Below, piece by piece: positions 26,266-34,631 of a stretch of 56,866 bases of DNA. Position 1 is the stretch's first letter. Every line of letters starts with the position of its first letter. The notes beneath the pieces are model-generated. The model made no database searches, was not told the DNA's origin, and saw only the letters and a program-made list of their open reading frames with translations. The position numbers were made by a program, and so were the translations under genes. Source of the stretch: JAFDZV01 sp966128725 (GTDB lineage Bacteria > Bacteroidota > Ignavibacteria > OLB7); assembly GCA_966128725.1 (NCBI GenBank), contig CBHYLN010000012.1, positions 1 to 56,866 of the forward strand, written 5' to 3'.

Positions 26266-27057
26266 ATGGATCTCGAGCTCACAGATAAAACAGCAATCGT
26301 GGCGGCTGCCAGCCACGGCATCGGCAAGGCATGCGCCATGCGATTTGCCCGCGAAGGCGCCAACGTGGTGATCTGCGCCCGCGGCAAGGAGGACCTGGTG
26401 AAGACGGCCGAGGAGATTTCGGCTTCCACCGGCCGGCGCGTTGAATGGGTGCAGGCGGACCTGACGAAGGCCGACGATATCGAAATGCTTGTCGACGCCA
26501 CACGCATCGCCTTCGGCGGCGTGGACATCCTTGTCACCAACTGCGGCGGCCCGAAGCGCGGCACGTTCATCTCGTTGGAGGAGAGCGACTGGCGCGCGGC
26601 ATTCGATCTGATATTCATGAGCTCGATCCGCCTGATCCGCGCGGCCGTGCCACACATGCGCAACATGCAGAGCGGGCGCATCGTGAACATCACCTCGATC
26701 AGCGTGAAGCAGCCGCTGGAACATCTGATGCTTTCCAACGCGATCCGCAGCGCGGTGATCGGCATGGCCAAGACGCTCTCGAACGAGCTGGCCCCGTTCG
26801 GCATCCTGGTCAACAACGTGGCGCCCGGCTTCACGCTCACCAACCGGGTGTACGACCTGGCGATGGAGCAGGCCAAGGAACTTGGCATGTCGCACGAGGA
26901 GATCATGGCGCGCCATCACGAGGATATCCCGCTGAACCGCATGGCACGGCCGGAGGAAGTGGCCGATGTTGTTGCCTTCCTGGCATCGGCGCGCGCCAGC
27001 TACGTAACCGGCGTTACGATCCCCGTGGACGGCGGCTATTATCAGGGCCTGATGTAA
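26266..27057 (+). CDS. SDR-family oxidoreductase with non-canonical active site
   Basis: A 263-residue short-chain dehydrogenase/reductase-fold protein. The nucleotide-binding loop is IVAAASHGIGKACA, followed by WVQADLTKADD and DILVTNCGGPKRG. The C-terminal half has the usual NNVAPGFTLTNRV and a YVTGVTIPVDGG end. The catalytic block is unusual: where FabG-like enzymes have Ser-x12-Tyr-x3-Lys, this protein has Ser144, Ser157 and Arg161 (LSNAIRSAVIG), so both Tyr and Lys are replaced. I recall a widespread SDR subgroup with the same CGGP and LSNA.R pattern, so this is probably a family trait. Ordinary ketoreductase activity should not be assumed. Confidence 0.87.
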   Translation: MDLELTDKTAIVAAASHGIGKACAMRFAREGANVVICARGKEDLVKTAEEISASTGRRVEWVQADLTKADDIEMLVDATRIAFGGVDILVTNCGGPKRGTFISLEESDWRAAFDLIFMSSIRLIRAAVPHMRNMQSGRIVNITSISVKQPLEHLMLSNAIRSAVIGMAKTLSNELAPFGILVNNVAPGFTLTNRVYDLAMEQAKELGMSHEEIMARHHEDIPLNRMARPEEVADVVAFLASARASYVTGVTIPVDGGYYQGLM

Positions 27058-27153
27058 CACGCCGGCACGGCGCGATTGGCAAGCAAACCCGCGCGCGGCA
27101 TTGCGCGGCGCGGCGGACACCCAGACACAGCACTTCCCGACATACCGACGCCG

Positions 27154-28347
27154 ATGATCCCCGAACTTCGCGAGCAGTTCAACAGGTCGTTTACCGACGA
27201 ACGGTACCAGCAGTTCCTGCTGAAGCTTAACCAGCGCTGCCGCACCGAGATCCGGTTCCGCGTGGCCGAGACACCTTGTTTTGTTCCGCGCCACATCCAG
27301 CGGATGTGCGAGGATGCGGCGGTGGAGCTTACGCTGCAGGCGCACGCGCCGGAGTATCTCCGCGTGTCGGACGCAACGCTGAAGCCCGAATACACGGTGG
27401 CCAATCAGCCGGAGCGCTCGCTGTTCATGACGGTGGATTTCGCGATGACCGAGGGCGCCAACGGCGCAATCGAACCGAAGCTCATCGAGATGCAGGGATT
27501 CCCCTCGCTGATGGGCTTCCAGGCGGCCTACGGCGCGCTGTCGCGGGAACACTGGGGGCTGCCGGAGAATCTGACCCACATCAACGGCGGGTACACTCCG
27601 GAGCAGTTCAACGAGATCCTGCGTGCGGCGATTGTAGCCAACGAGGATCCCGAGAACGTTGCGCTGCTGGAGTTCGACCCGATGAATCAGAAGACCAACC
27701 CCGACTTCTTCTGCACGCAGGATCTGCTCGGCATCGCCATTGTTGATATCCGCGAGGTAACGAAGATCGGGCGGGTGCTGCACTACCAACGCAACGGCAC
27801 GCTGGTGCCCATCAAGCGGATTTATAATCGCGCTATTGTCGACGAGTTGCAGCGCAAGGGCGTCACCATCCCATTCAACTGGCACGACGATCTGGACGTT
27901 GCATGGGCCGGGCACCCGAACTGGTATTTCCGCATCAGCAAGTTCACGCTGCCCTATCTGAATCACCCGCTTGTGCCCCGCGCAACGTTCCTGCACGAAC
28001 TTCGGGAAGTGCCGGAAGACCTGGAGAACTATGTGCTGAAGCCCCTGTACTCGTTCGCGGGCGCCGGCGTGATTGTTGGGCCGACACGCGAACAGGTTGA
28101 CGCCATCCCGGCCGAGCAACGCGAGGGCTACCTGCTGCAGGAACGGATCACCTACGCCGGCGCGATTGATACGCCCGAAGGCCCCACGAAGGCCGAGGTC
28201 CGGTTCATGCTCGTCTGGCCGCCCGATGCCGAGCGTCCGATGCCAATCATGGGCCTGGTGCGCATGGGCCGGGGCGCGCTGATGGGCGTGGATTTCAATT
28301 CCAACACGCGCTGGATAGGCGCCGGCTGCAACTTCTTCCAAACCTGA
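27154..28347 (+). CDS. Conserved protein of unknown function, possibly ATP-grasp-like
   Basis: A 397-residue soluble protein from the ATG at 27154 (MIPELREQFNRSFT); upstream in-frame residues look like leader. Conserved-looking blocks are FRVAETPCFVP, IEPKLIEMQGFPSLMGFQA, PNWYFRISKFTLPYLNHPLVP, ENYVLKPLYSFAGAGVIVGP and EVRFMLVWP. I recognise these from a Bacteroidota-wide uncharacterised family. The order EMQGFPS, then LKPLYSFAGAGV and a late acidic/Arg block resembles ATP-grasp ligases of the circularly permuted kind, but no defined ATP-grasp motif can be proven by eye. It lies 96 bases after the SDR gene and 97 before the Rieske gene. Confidence 0.72.
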   Translation: MIPELREQFNRSFTDERYQQFLLKLNQRCRTEIRFRVAETPCFVPRHIQRMCEDAAVELTLQAHAPEYLRVSDATLKPEYTVANQPERSLFMTVDFAMTEGANGAIEPKLIEMQGFPSLMGFQAAYGALSREHWGLPENLTHINGGYTPEQFNEILRAAIVANEDPENVALLEFDPMNQKTNPDFFCTQDLLGIAIVDIREVTKIGRVLHYQRNGTLVPIKRIYNRAIVDELQRKGVTIPFNWHDDLDVAWAGHPNWYFRISKFTLPYLNHPLVPRATFLHELREVPEDLENYVLKPLYSFAGAGVIVGPTREQVDAIPAEQREGYLLQERITYAGAIDTPEGPTKAEVRFMLVWPPDAERPMPIMGLVRMGRGALMGVDFNSNTRWIGAGCNFFQT

Positions 28348-28444
28348 CCCCAATCCCGGCCCCGCCACGCGCGGCGGGCACACGGCAACACGGCACACCC
28401 GGCGGACGCACGCCCCAAACCCAATACTCCGGAACAGCAGGGCA

Positions 28445-28927
28445 ATGCACGCAACGCAAACCGAACAACCGACACGCCGTACGGCCCTGGGCAGGCTCCT
28501 GTGGGGAACGCTTGCCCTGATTGCCGCGCCGGCCGTGTATGTTGTATCGCGATATCTCACGCCACCGGCAGCACCGTCGGCAATGGTCGTCATAGGCTCA
28601 CCCGAGGCCATCACCGCCACCGATGTGCGAATCGTGAAGGTGGGCGCCACCGATGCCGCGGTGATGCGCCAAAGCAACGGCGAGCTGATGGCGCTCGACA
28701 TGCGCTGCACACACGCCGGTTGCAGCGTGATCTGGCAGGCACAGGATGCCGCCTTTGTGTGCCCGTGCCATGGTGGCCGGTTCGATCGCGACGGTGCGGT
28801 TGTTGAAGGCCCGCCCAAGCTCCCGCTGGTGCGACTGGAATTGCGTACCGTAAAGAACCAGATTGTGCTGACCGACATCCCCCTCGGTGGAAAAGTGGAT
28901 AACTCTGTGGATAAGGTGCGCTCTTGA
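28445..28927 (+). CDS. Rieske (2Fe-2S) iron-sulfur protein of a bc-type complex
   Basis: A 160-residue membrane-anchored Rieske protein that carries electrons from quinol to a cytochrome c-type acceptor. The N-terminus has a twin Arg (TRRTALG) and one hydrophobic helix (about 18-38), so Tat export with an uncleaved anchor is likely. Cluster ligands are Cys88 and His90 in CTHAGC, and Cys106 and His109 in CPCHGG; Cys93 and Cys108 would form the disulfide. The ending is LVRLELRTVKNQIVL. The cytochrome b gene begins 17 bases downstream. No cytochrome c1-type gene is next to them. Confidence 0.93.
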   Translation: MHATQTEQPTRRTALGRLLWGTLALIAAPAVYVVSRYLTPPAAPSAMVVIGSPEAITATDVRIVKVGATDAAVMRQSNGELMALDMRCTHAGCSVIWQAQDAAFVCPCHGGRFDRDGAVVEGPPKLPLVRLELRTVKNQIVLTDIPLGGKVDNSVDKVRS

Positions 28928-28944
28928 ACACCATGAAGTGACGC

Positions 28945-30468
28945 TTGAGAACCTCATCATCAGATAATGCACAGGGTACCGGAGGCCGGGAACGCGCCAA
29001 ATCAGGCGCGGATTCCATTATTTCCGCGATTGGTTCGCATCTCAAGGGCTTGCGCATGCCGCTGCACCGGGCCTCGGCATGGTACTATGTGGGTGGGTTG
29101 GGGCTGTTCCTGCTGCTGCTGACCGCCGGCACCGGCATGCTGCTTTCGATGTATTACCAACCGAACGCGAACCCTGCCGTTGCCGCCGACGGCACGCCGC
29201 TGGTTGCCGCACGCGTTACCCACAGAACCGAATGGCGCGGCACGGTGTACCCCGCCGGAACAATCCTTGCCCTGCCACTGAACCCCGCGACAAATCAGGC
29301 AATGGCCGATGGCCCCCTGGCCGGCAATGTGGAGACCATGCTGGACCCGGTTACCAACAGCCCGATTCGGCCTGCCGCGGCGTGGGTTAGCGTTGAACGA
29401 ACCATTCAGCACGACGTGGCCTATGGCTGGCTGGTACGCTCGGTACATGCCTACAGCGCGAACCTGCTGATCGCCCTGCTTGCGGTGCACATGTTCAGCG
29501 TGTTCTTCATGCGGGCCTACCGGCAACGGCGGCGGTGGATGTGGGTTGGCGGCGTGGGGATGTTCGCCCTTGTGCTCGCGTTTGCGTTCACCGGCTATCT
29601 GCTGCCGTGGAACCGGTTGTCGTACGCGGCCACGCAGATAGGCATCGGCGTCGCCGAGCACTCCGCTCCCTGGATTGGCCCGGCGCTGGCAACGCTGGTG
29701 CGCGGCGGGCGCGAGCTTTCGGCCGCCACGCTTACGCGGCTGTACAGCCTGCATGCCACGATATTGCCGCTGGCCGGGTTCGCGTTTGTGGGGCTCCATC
29801 TTCTGCTGTTGAATATCCACGGCCTGAAGGGCACGCGGCGTGCGGGCGAACAGGGCACCGATGATACCGGCACCGGCGCGCGCGGCGCGGCCTGGCTGCT
29901 GCCCGCCATGCTGGGCGCAATCGGCGTTGCAGGCCCGGTGGCGTCGGCGATCATCAACGGCGGCGTGGATACGGCGTCACCGCTGGTGCTGATCCCGCTT
30001 TCGCTGCTGCCGATACCGGCGACGATGCTGATGGTACGGCTGGCCGCCTGGCTTGCCGCAGGCCTGGCGCAGCATGCCGAAGCGCGATCGATCCCCTTCT
30101 ACCACAGCGCGATCTACCGCCACATGCTCTGCTGGCTGTTGATGTTCGGCACGGTGCTTACGCTGGCGATCGCGGCGCCCTGGTCGCATCCGGGCGAGAT
30201 GGGGCTCCCGGTGGATCTTACAAAGCCGATCCACACACCGCCGGATGCACACCCGGAGTGGTACTTCATGTTCGCCTTCCAGGCCCTGCGCATTCTGCCG
30301 GCCACGGCAGCAGCGGCAATCGGCATGGTGGTCGGCATTCTGTGGCTGGGGCTTCCCTGGCTCGACCGCCGCAAGCAGGCCGGGCGCCTGGTACCAGCGC
30401 TTGGTATTGCCGCGATAGCGGCCCTGATTGCACTTACGGCATGGGGCTATGCGTCCATCGGCCGGTAA
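28945..30468 (+). CDS. Cytochrome b (b6-type fused with subunit-IV-like domain) of a quinol oxidase complex
   Basis: A 507-residue multi-helix protein that oxidises menaquinol or another quinol in a bc-type complex. Heme b ligand pairs are His168/His182 (HX13H) and His270/His285 (HX14H); the HX14H spacing is of b6 rather than mitochondrial type. PEWYF, the Qo-site motif, lies in the C-terminal third, fused as in full-length bacterial cytochrome b. The start is TTG at 28945, supported by a plausible amphipathic N-terminus before MPLHRASAWYY and by its closeness to the Rieske stop; the ATG at 29056 is the alternative. Residues about 74-147, between helix 1 and the first heme helix, form an insert of roughly 65 residues rarely seen in this loop. 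Confidence 0.87.
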   Translation: MRTSSSDNAQGTGGRERAKSGADSIISAIGSHLKGLRMPLHRASAWYYVGGLGLFLLLLTAGTGMLLSMYYQPNANPAVAADGTPLVAARVTHRTEWRGTVYPAGTILALPLNPATNQAMADGPLAGNVETMLDPVTNSPIRPAAAWVSVERTIQHDVAYGWLVRSVHAYSANLLIALLAVHMFSVFFMRAYRQRRRWMWVGGVGMFALVLAFAFTGYLLPWNRLSYAATQIGIGVAEHSAPWIGPALATLVRGGRELSAATLTRLYSLHATILPLAGFAFVGLHLLLLNIHGLKGTRRAGEQGTDDTGTGARGAAWLLPAMLGAIGVAGPVASAIINGGVDTASPLVLIPLSLLPIPATMLMVRLAAWLAAGLAQHAEARSIPFYHSAIYRHMLCWLLMFGTVLTLAIAAPWSHPGEMGLPVDLTKPIHTPPDAHPEWYFMFAFQALRILPATAAAAIGMVVGILWLGLPWLDRRKQAGRLVPALGIAAIAALIALTAWGYASIGR

Positions 30469-30593
30469 TTGACAACCGCGTGCGCAGCGGACCAGGCGGC
30501 CGGGTGAACTCCATACGCGCCTGATTGGTTGTAGGTGCATGCGCGACGCACATGCGACGCTCACGGTTGTTGAATCACGATAATCCGCAACTG

Positions 30594-31694
30594 ATGGCCC
30601 CTTCCAACAAACCGCTCGGCAGGCTCGCATTACTCACGCGGCGGGCGTTCCTAGGAACGGCGGTGTTCACGGCCATCACAGCCACCGTCATCATCTTCTT
30701 CGGCTACGCAATGTTTTCAGCCCCTCGGTATCGGGGATCGGTTTCCGACCATTTCGACGGCGAACGATTCTTCAACCCCGGCGTGGAGATGCGGGGCTTT
30801 GGCGACCTGCTTCGCTGGCTGTTCAACCGCGACGCCGGCCCCTGGCGCGCCTACACCGACCTGCCGCCCGCGCCGCCGCCGCCAAAGCGGGTTGGCCACG
30901 GCGAACTGCGCGTAACGTTCGTGAACCACTCGTCGGTGCTGATCCAGGTTGACGGCGTGAACATCCTCACCGATCCGGTGTGGTCATACCGGATCAGCCC
31001 GGTGTCATTTGCCGGCCCCGTGCGCCACAAGCCGCCCGGCGTGCGGTTCGAGGACCTGCCGCCGATCGACATTGTGCTGCTGAGCCACAATCATTACGAC
31101 CATCTGGACCTGCCAACCATGAAACGGCTGGCACGCGAACACCGGCCGCAGATCGTGACCTCGCTGGGCAACACCGCCTATCTGCAATCGGAGGACATCG
31201 GTGACTCGGTCGACATGGACTGGTGGGACCAGCTTACCACCCGTGCCGGCCTGCGCGTAACGTGTCTGCCCGCGCAACATTTCTCCGGCAGGGGCCTTGG
31301 TGACCGCGACGCCACGCTGTGGTGCGGCTTCATGGTGGAAACCGCCGCGGGCACCATCTACTTCGCCGGCGACACGGGAATGGGCCCGTTCTTCAAGCAG
31401 ATCAAGGAGCGCTTCCCCAGCATCGCGTTCGCGCTGTTGCCAATCGGCGCGTATCGCCCGCGTTGGTTCATGGCGCCGGTGCATATGTCACCCGACGAAG
31501 CCGTGGAAGCCCACCGGATACTGGCCCCCACACTGAGCATGGGCATTCACTTCGGCACGTTCGCGCAGGCCGACGACGGCGAGCAGGAGCCGATCGACGA
31601 GTTGTATGCAACGCTGGACAAGCTGAAGATCGCGCGCAACGAGTGGTGGGTGCCGGAGAACGGCGAAAGCCGGGTTGTGAAGGGGAAGAGCTGA
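30594..31694 (+). CDS. MBL-fold metal-dependent hydrolase, NAPE-PLD-like
   Basis: A 366-residue protein with an N-terminal hydrophobic helix (TAVFTAITATVIIFFGYAMF) that probably anchors it to the inner membrane facing out. The metallo-beta-lactamase fold shows LLSHNHYDHLD (HxHxDH), an Asp in YFAGDTGMG, and a later GIHFGTF. The region from residue 90 (RVTFVNHSSVLIQVDGVNIL) resembles the N-acylphosphatidylethanolamine phospholipase D group, which also includes UlaG-like enzymes. Lipid hydrolysis is possible but not shown. The start at 30594 follows non-coding-like residues in frame from 30525. It is convergent with the DUF2279 gene (23 bases between stops). Confidence 0.83.
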   Translation: MAPSNKPLGRLALLTRRAFLGTAVFTAITATVIIFFGYAMFSAPRYRGSVSDHFDGERFFNPGVEMRGFGDLLRWLFNRDAGPWRAYTDLPPAPPPPKRVGHGELRVTFVNHSSVLIQVDGVNILTDPVWSYRISPVSFAGPVRHKPPGVRFEDLPPIDIVLLSHNHYDHLDLPTMKRLAREHRPQIVTSLGNTAYLQSEDIGDSVDMDWWDQLTTRAGLRVTCLPAQHFSGRGLGDRDATLWCGFMVETAAGTIYFAGDTGMGPFFKQIKERFPSIAFALLPIGAYRPRWFMAPVHMSPDEAVEAHRILAPTLSMGIHFGTFAQADDGEQEPIDELYATLDKLKIARNEWWVPENGESRVVKGKS

Positions 31695-31717
31695 TTGCGG
31701 CATGCCCGGAATGTGGC

Positions 31718-32677
31718 CTACAACTTCAACCCGTACCACACCACGCCCGGAAGGATGCGCACGGCCGGCGATGGTAGATGATACAGGTTCAGATTCTTCT
31801 TCAGCAGATTCCAGAACCAGCCGTCGCCGGGGAGCCCTTCAAGATTCCAGTCGAGCGCCAGGTATATCTCGTGATGGCCGGCGCCGGCAAGATCCAACCC
31901 CTTCACGCTGTGCCCCACCGCGATGGCAAGCCACGCCGGCACATCGCCGCGCCAGGCAGCCGGCACCAGATCGCGCAGCCCGACGCTGGCCCAGTGATAC
32001 GTGCTTTCGTAGTCATCGATGATGGCACGATAGCCGCCGGCACGAAATTTCTCCGAGGGATCGTAGCTCAGCTTCACGCGCACCGCCTGCAGGGCCGGAA
32101 CGTACCCGGCGGCCACAGGAAGCGCGGCGCCCAATGTGTTGGCGGTAACATCACCCCAACTGAACCCCCACTGCCTGGAGAATCCATCACGCACTTCCAC
32201 GAATGTCTGATGCGCCAGCGCCAGCCCGCCGGCCCACCACAGGCTTCCAACGGTATCCATGCCACACCACCGAAACGCCTGGGCATAGATGGTGGTAACC
32301 GCATACGGGAAATAGAAGTGGCCCAGTTTGTCGGCGCCAAGCGCGTACCGCCAATCGTGATCCCAATCGAAATGGAACGCGCCGCCTGCCCCCTTCCACC
32401 AGAGATTATCCTGCAGAGCGTAACCGGCAACAAATCCCGCAACGGTGATGCCGCCAACGATTGCTAGCTTCGTTGGGTTTACCGCCGGGCCAACGGCCGC
32501 GGCCGATGTGTCGCCCGGCAATGATGAAGCCGTATCGGCCGGCGCAACATCCGGCACCGGCTGCGCCAGCAGGCCGGTTGCGGCGCACGCGCACAGCAGG
32601 CCGGCCCACAGCAGGCACGCGCACAGGGCGGCAGCCCGCGGCACGCGTATCGGGATTGTTTGAACACAGGATTGCAT
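31718..32677 (-). CDS. DUF2279 family exported protein (copy 1)
   Basis: A 319-residue protein with a hydrophobic N-terminus (AAALCACLLWAGLLCACAA) that may be a signal peptide or a lipobox-bearing one. A short Ala/Pro/Asp linker follows. The conserved body (residues 85-220) reads FHFDWDHDWRYALGADKLGHFYFPY, TFVEVRDGFSRQWGFSWGDVTANTLGAAL and YRAIIDDYESTYHW, matching DUF2279, a predicted periplasmic or membrane protein of unknown function. A second copy lies at 43065 on the other strand. The DKLGHF and DGFS...GFS..D blocks, with their His and Asp, suggest a metal or lipid site. The gene is divergent from the WYL regulator (94 bases between starts). Confidence 0.78.
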   Translation of the reverse strand: MQSCVQTIPIRVPRAAALCACLLWAGLLCACAATGLLAQPVPDVAPADTASSLPGDTSAAAVGPAVNPTKLAIVGGITVAGFVAGYALQDNLWWKGAGGAFHFDWDHDWRYALGADKLGHFYFPYAVTTIYAQAFRWCGMDTVGSLWWAGGLALAHQTFVEVRDGFSRQWGFSWGDVTANTLGAALPVAAGYVPALQAVRVKLSYDPSEKFRAGGYRAIIDDYESTYHWASVGLRDLVPAAWRGDVPAWLAIAVGHSVKGLDLAGAGHHEIYLALDWNLEGLPGDGWFWNLLKKNLNLYHLPSPAVRILPGVVWYGLKL

Positions 32678-32771
32678 CGCCCGAAGTGTACGGCACACAA
32701 CGCTGCCCGGCAATACGGATACCGAACACACGCCCTCGGCACAGGGCCATACATCGATTCAACTGCACGCC

Positions 32772-33731
32772 ATGAAACGCACCGATCGCATGCTCGGCAT
32801 TCTGCTGGAACTTCAGGGCAAGGGCACACGCCGCGCCGAGGACCTGGCCGAGACATTTCAGGTAAGTCGCCGATCGATCTATCGCGACATCGACGCGCTG
32901 TGCGGCGCGGGCGTTCCGGTGATGGCAATCCCCGGCAGGGGTTACTCGCTGATGGATGGATATTTCCTGCCGCCGCTCAGCTTCACGGTGGACGAGGCCA
33001 CCATGCTGCTTGCCGGCGGCGACGCGGTTGCACAGAACTTCGACGAAACGTTCGGCGCTGCCGCGCGCACCGCAACCGAAAAGATAGCGGCGGTGCTGCC
33101 GCCGGCCCTGCGCGCCGATGTGGATGACCTGCTGGCAAGCATTCGATTTGTGCGCACCGATCCGCACGCCGACCCTGCCGCGCTGGCCCGCCTGCGCACG
33201 GTGCGGCAGGCGATCGTGGCGCGCCGCACGCTCAGGTTCCATTACCACGCAAAGGATGCCCACGACAGCGCCCCCCGGCATACCGTGCGACAGGCGGACC
33301 CGTATGCGATCGTGAACGTCGACGGCGCCTGGTACATGCATGGATACTGCCACCTGCGCGGCGCTCTGCGGAACTTCAGGCTGAGCCGCATGTCGGAGCT
33401 GGCAACAACGGATCAGACCTTTGTGCGCCCAGCGGGATTCCGCCCGCGCAAATCGCAACGCCCGACGAACACCATCACCGCGCGGGTTGCGTTCGATCAC
33501 TCGATCGAACAATGGGTGCGCGAGTCGTCGTTCTATCAACTGGAGCGATTCGAGGATTCGCCGGACGGACCTGTGGCGGTGCTTGCGACCGACAACATCG
33601 CCGATCTGGTTCCATGGATTCTTGGATGGGGTTCGCGCGCGCACGTGCTGGAGCCCCGTGAACTGGCCGATCGGGTTGCCGGCGAGGCCGCCGCGATCGC
33701 CGCGTCCTATGCAACAAGATCCCGGCGCTGA
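32772..33731 (+). CDS. WYL-domain HTH transcriptional regulator
   Basis: A 319-residue regulator with an N-terminal DeoR-like helix-turn-helix (RMLGILLELQGKG, AEDLAETFQVSRRSIYRDIDAL) and a central WYL domain (PYAIVNVDGAWYMHGYCHLRG, FRLSRM), ending in the WCX extension. WYL domains sense small ligands or nucleic acid; the signal here is unknown. It is divergent from the DUF2279 gene and 222 bases upstream of a DinB gene; WYL regulators are often found next to DinB-like proteins, so control of the DinB gene is a reasonable guess. A start at 32772 with MKRTDRML is typical for the family. Confidence 0.9.
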   Translation: MKRTDRMLGILLELQGKGTRRAEDLAETFQVSRRSIYRDIDALCGAGVPVMAIPGRGYSLMDGYFLPPLSFTVDEATMLLAGGDAVAQNFDETFGAAARTATEKIAAVLPPALRADVDDLLASIRFVRTDPHADPAALARLRTVRQAIVARRTLRFHYHAKDAHDSAPRHTVRQADPYAIVNVDGAWYMHGYCHLRGALRNFRLSRMSELATTDQTFVRPAGFRPRKSQRPTNTITARVAFDHSIEQWVRESSFYQLERFEDSPDGPVAVLATDNIADLVPWILGWGSRAHVLEPRELADRVAGEAAAIAASYATRSRR

Positions 33732-33953
33732 CGGCATGCGCGGGCGCTGCGCCGGCAGGATCCACAGCCGGGCGAAACGCCGGCGCACTGCAACCAACCC
33801 AATGCGCCCGGCGGAAAAAATGCACCGGCGCACACACCCGAAAACACTACTGACATAATGGTGGCAACAGCGCCATTGTAGCTTGCGACACATTACAGCA
33901 GCGCCCTGCGGCGCCGGAACAACACGACAGCATAATCCAACGAGCCTAACAAC

Positions 33954-34496
33954 ATGACAGCCGATTCAATCCTGGAGCAGTTCGAGCGGACCGCAAGCCA
34001 ATGGATTTCCGCCCTGAGCACGTACACGCCGGAACAATTCGCAAGCAAGCCAAGCCCGGCCGAGTGGTCGATCGGCCAGGTATACCAGCACCTGGTTGCG
34101 GGCACACGCAATTTTCATCTGCGGATGGTGGAAACCTGCCTTGGTGATGGCACTGAAGTCAACGGCGCGCCGCGCACCGATAACGCAAACGCGGTGTTCA
34201 CCGCCGGAACGTTCCCGCCGATCCGCGTGGCCGTACCGCCCTCGGCGTTCTACACGCCGGCCGAGCGGAACGATCCCGACGCCGTGCGCGCCGAGTTCGA
34301 GGCGCTGGTGGAAACAATGCGGCAAACGGCCCCACGCCTTGCCGATGCCGACCCCGACAAGAAGGCGCCGCATCCCGGATTCGGTCCGCTCAACGCCATC
34401 GAGTGGTATCAGTTGATCGAGATGCATCACCGGCATCACCTGGATCAGCGCGGGCGGCTGGAGTCCTGGCTTGGCATCGGCTCTGCTGTCGCCTGA
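33954..34496 (+). CDS. DinB-family putative metal-dependent hydrolase/thiol transferase
   Basis: A 180-residue four-helix-bundle protein of the DinB/YfiT superfamily. The metal triad seems to be His46 (IGQVYQHLV) and a pair from His158/159 and His161/162 (EMHHRHHLDQ). Members act as thiol transferases for bacillithiol or mycothiol, or as hydrolases; which of these applies is open. The SPAEWSIGQVYQHL block at residues 34-47 is a good family signature. It follows the WYL regulator and precedes the DUF1223 protein; a hairpin at 34572-34614 suggests that its transcript ends before the latter. Confidence 0.86.
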   Translation: MTADSILEQFERTASQWISALSTYTPEQFASKPSPAEWSIGQVYQHLVAGTRNFHLRMVETCLGDGTEVNGAPRTDNANAVFTAGTFPPIRVAVPPSAFYTPAERNDPDAVRAEFEALVETMRQTAPRLADADPDKKAPHPGFGPLNAIEWYQLIEMHHRHHLDQRGRLESWLGIGSAVA

Positions 34497-34571
34497 ACAG
34501 CTCCACGTATCGGGTTGGCAGGGTATTCGCGCCTGGCCGGGAATGAATGCCGGGCGTGATGGAATGTTCTG

Positions 34572-34614
34572 TGTACCGCGCGCCGTGCCGTGCTTGCGCC
34601 TGGCGCGCGGTACA
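34572..34614 (+). terminator. Hairpin after the DinB gene
   Basis: A perfect 13-base-pair stem (TGTACCGCGCGCC at 34572-34584, complement at 34602-34614) with a 17-base loop, 75 bases after the DinB stop and 18 bases before the DUF1223 ATG. No T-run follows, so termination is probable rather than sure. Confidence 0.55.
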
Positions 34615-34631
34615 TCAATCAGAACACGCCC

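Noticed and set aside
25846..28878. Minus-strand frame of 1010 codons
   Set aside because: It runs antisense to four well supported genes, including Rieske, and has the biased composition of a shadow frame.
32406..33893. Minus-strand frame of 495 codons
   Set aside because: It is antisense to the WYL regulator gene and overlaps the DUF2279 gene in another frame, without recognisable features.
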